Assembly: GCA_023213395.1 (NCBI GenBank)
Contig: CM041465.1
Location: forward strand, 248,255,741 to 248,319,740
Length of the DNA: 64,000 nt
From: Cycas panzhihuaensis
Taxonomy: Eukaryota > Cycadophyta
Reading direction: 5' to 3'
Below the pieces are notes generated by a model. The model was not told the origin of the DNA, made no database searches, and saw only the letters and a program-made list of their open reading frames with translations. Shown piece by piece: positions 63,553 to 64,000 of the stretch; positions within the stretch are counted from its first letter, which is position 1; each line of letters opens with the position of its first letter. The position numbers were made by a program, and so were the translations under genes.

Positions 63553-64000
63553 CAGCATCCACGTCAGCAATTCCAACAAAGATTCCAAAGAATAACAAGA
63601 AGAAGAACCTCTTGACCAAATCGAGGTACCTATCGAGGAGGTCAAAGAGGAAGGGGGGGGTTTAGAGGTGGCAATCAACGCCACTTCAATCAGTTTGTGG
63701 ATGAAGACAAATTGTTTTGTGCTTATCATTCATCCAAGGTTGATCAAACTTGGATTATTGACTCTGGAGCTACTCAACACATGACTGAGAGTGAAGAACT
63801 CCTTTGCGACATCAAGGAAGGACAAGGTCAATCAGTCACCTTTGGCAACAATCAATCTGTCAAGATTTCTGGCATAGGCACAATAGCTCCATTTCATTCT
63901 TCTTCTAATCCTTCCTCTGCATTTCCCAATGGCAATGCCTACTTTATACCTTCTATGGACAAGAATTTGCTATCTGTTAACAAATTGGACAAGCAACAGA
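63553..64000 (+). pseudogene. Protease of copia I (partial)
   Basis: Same frame as gag, with one TGA (63613-63615, from an Arg CGA). An Arg/Gly-rich stretch (RGGQRGRGGFRGG) is followed by the aspartic protease box TWIIDSGATQHMTESEELL, with DSG intact, then VTFGNNQSVKISGIGTIAPF and NLLSVNKLDKQ at the window edge. It matches the protease of copia A. Confidence 0.9.

Larger units (their letters stand above)
59987..64000 (+). mobile_element. Copia LTR retrotransposon I, 5' half
   Basis: Plus-strand copia cut by the right window edge: 5' LTR 59987-60543, exact primer site, 2.15-kb leader, gag and start of protease. LTR, leader and protein match copia A (723-6759, opposite strand), so both belong to one family. 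The gag-pol reading frame stays the same from 62710 to the window end and is broken by only three stops, each explainable by a single C-to-T change. It is better preserved than A. Confidence 0.92.

Noticed and set aside
1-64000. Bacterial-type systems (CRISPR, operons, phage, toxin-antitoxin)
   Set aside because: No direct-repeat spacer arrays, ribosome-binding-site spaced operons or prokaryotic genes; all recognisable coding is plant transposon-derived.

Overview
The window reads as intergenic DNA from a large, repeat-rich plant nuclear genome. It is AT-rich, and almost everything recognisable is a decayed transposable element: Ty1/copia and Ty3/gypsy LTR retrotransposons, an L1-type LINE and a hAT-like DNA transposon. 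The copia tRNA-Met type primer sites (TGGTATCAGAGC and variants), the chromodomain gypsy element and the DUF659-type hAT transposase all point to a seed plant. The nesting depth and long decayed elements fit a gymnosperm-sized genome, but that is inference. I see no intact host gene, tRNA, rRNA or CRISPR array.

Layout. 1-722: 5' LTR and leader of a minus-strand copia element (J) running off the left edge and inserted into the LTR of the next one. 723-6759: minus-strand copia A, missing most of its reverse transcriptase. About 8620-29155: one L1-type LINE (plus strand) split into four pieces by three insertions. These are a 2.6-kb non-autonomous LTR element D (9577-12188, target duplication GATGA), a minus-strand copia B (12627-23821, CCTTT) and a hAT-like transposon (24529-27744). 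Copia B is itself split by a plus-strand gypsy chromovirus C (14424-20067, ATACC). 29156-33693: mostly unassignable sequence with a microsatellite, a degenerate minisatellite and a scrap of gypsy RNase H. 33694-41257: a nearly full-length plus-strand copia E. 41258-47182: mostly unassignable, with a (TA)n array, a 30-bp minisatellite and an orphan primer-site signal.

47183-58932 is a mosaic of broken elements: a relative of D (K), a minus-strand copia fragment F, the 3' half of a Tat/Athila-like gypsy element L with an extra ORF and a tandem-repeat region, minus-strand copia G, and a gag-only minus-strand LTR element H whose gag frame continues into about 230 residues I do not recognise. 59987-64000: the 5' half of a plus-strand copia I of the same family as A, running off the right edge.

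All coding regions carry stops or frameshifts, so nothing here is likely to be autonomously active. Copia I and gypsy C keep the best-preserved protease active sites. Insertion order within the nest is clear: LINE first, then B, D and hAT into it, then C into B. The observations most worth following up are the unrecognised gag-fused protein of H, the extra ORF and 65-bp repeats of L, the duplicated primer-site motifs at the LTR edge of D and K, and the palindrome conserved in the leaders of A and I.
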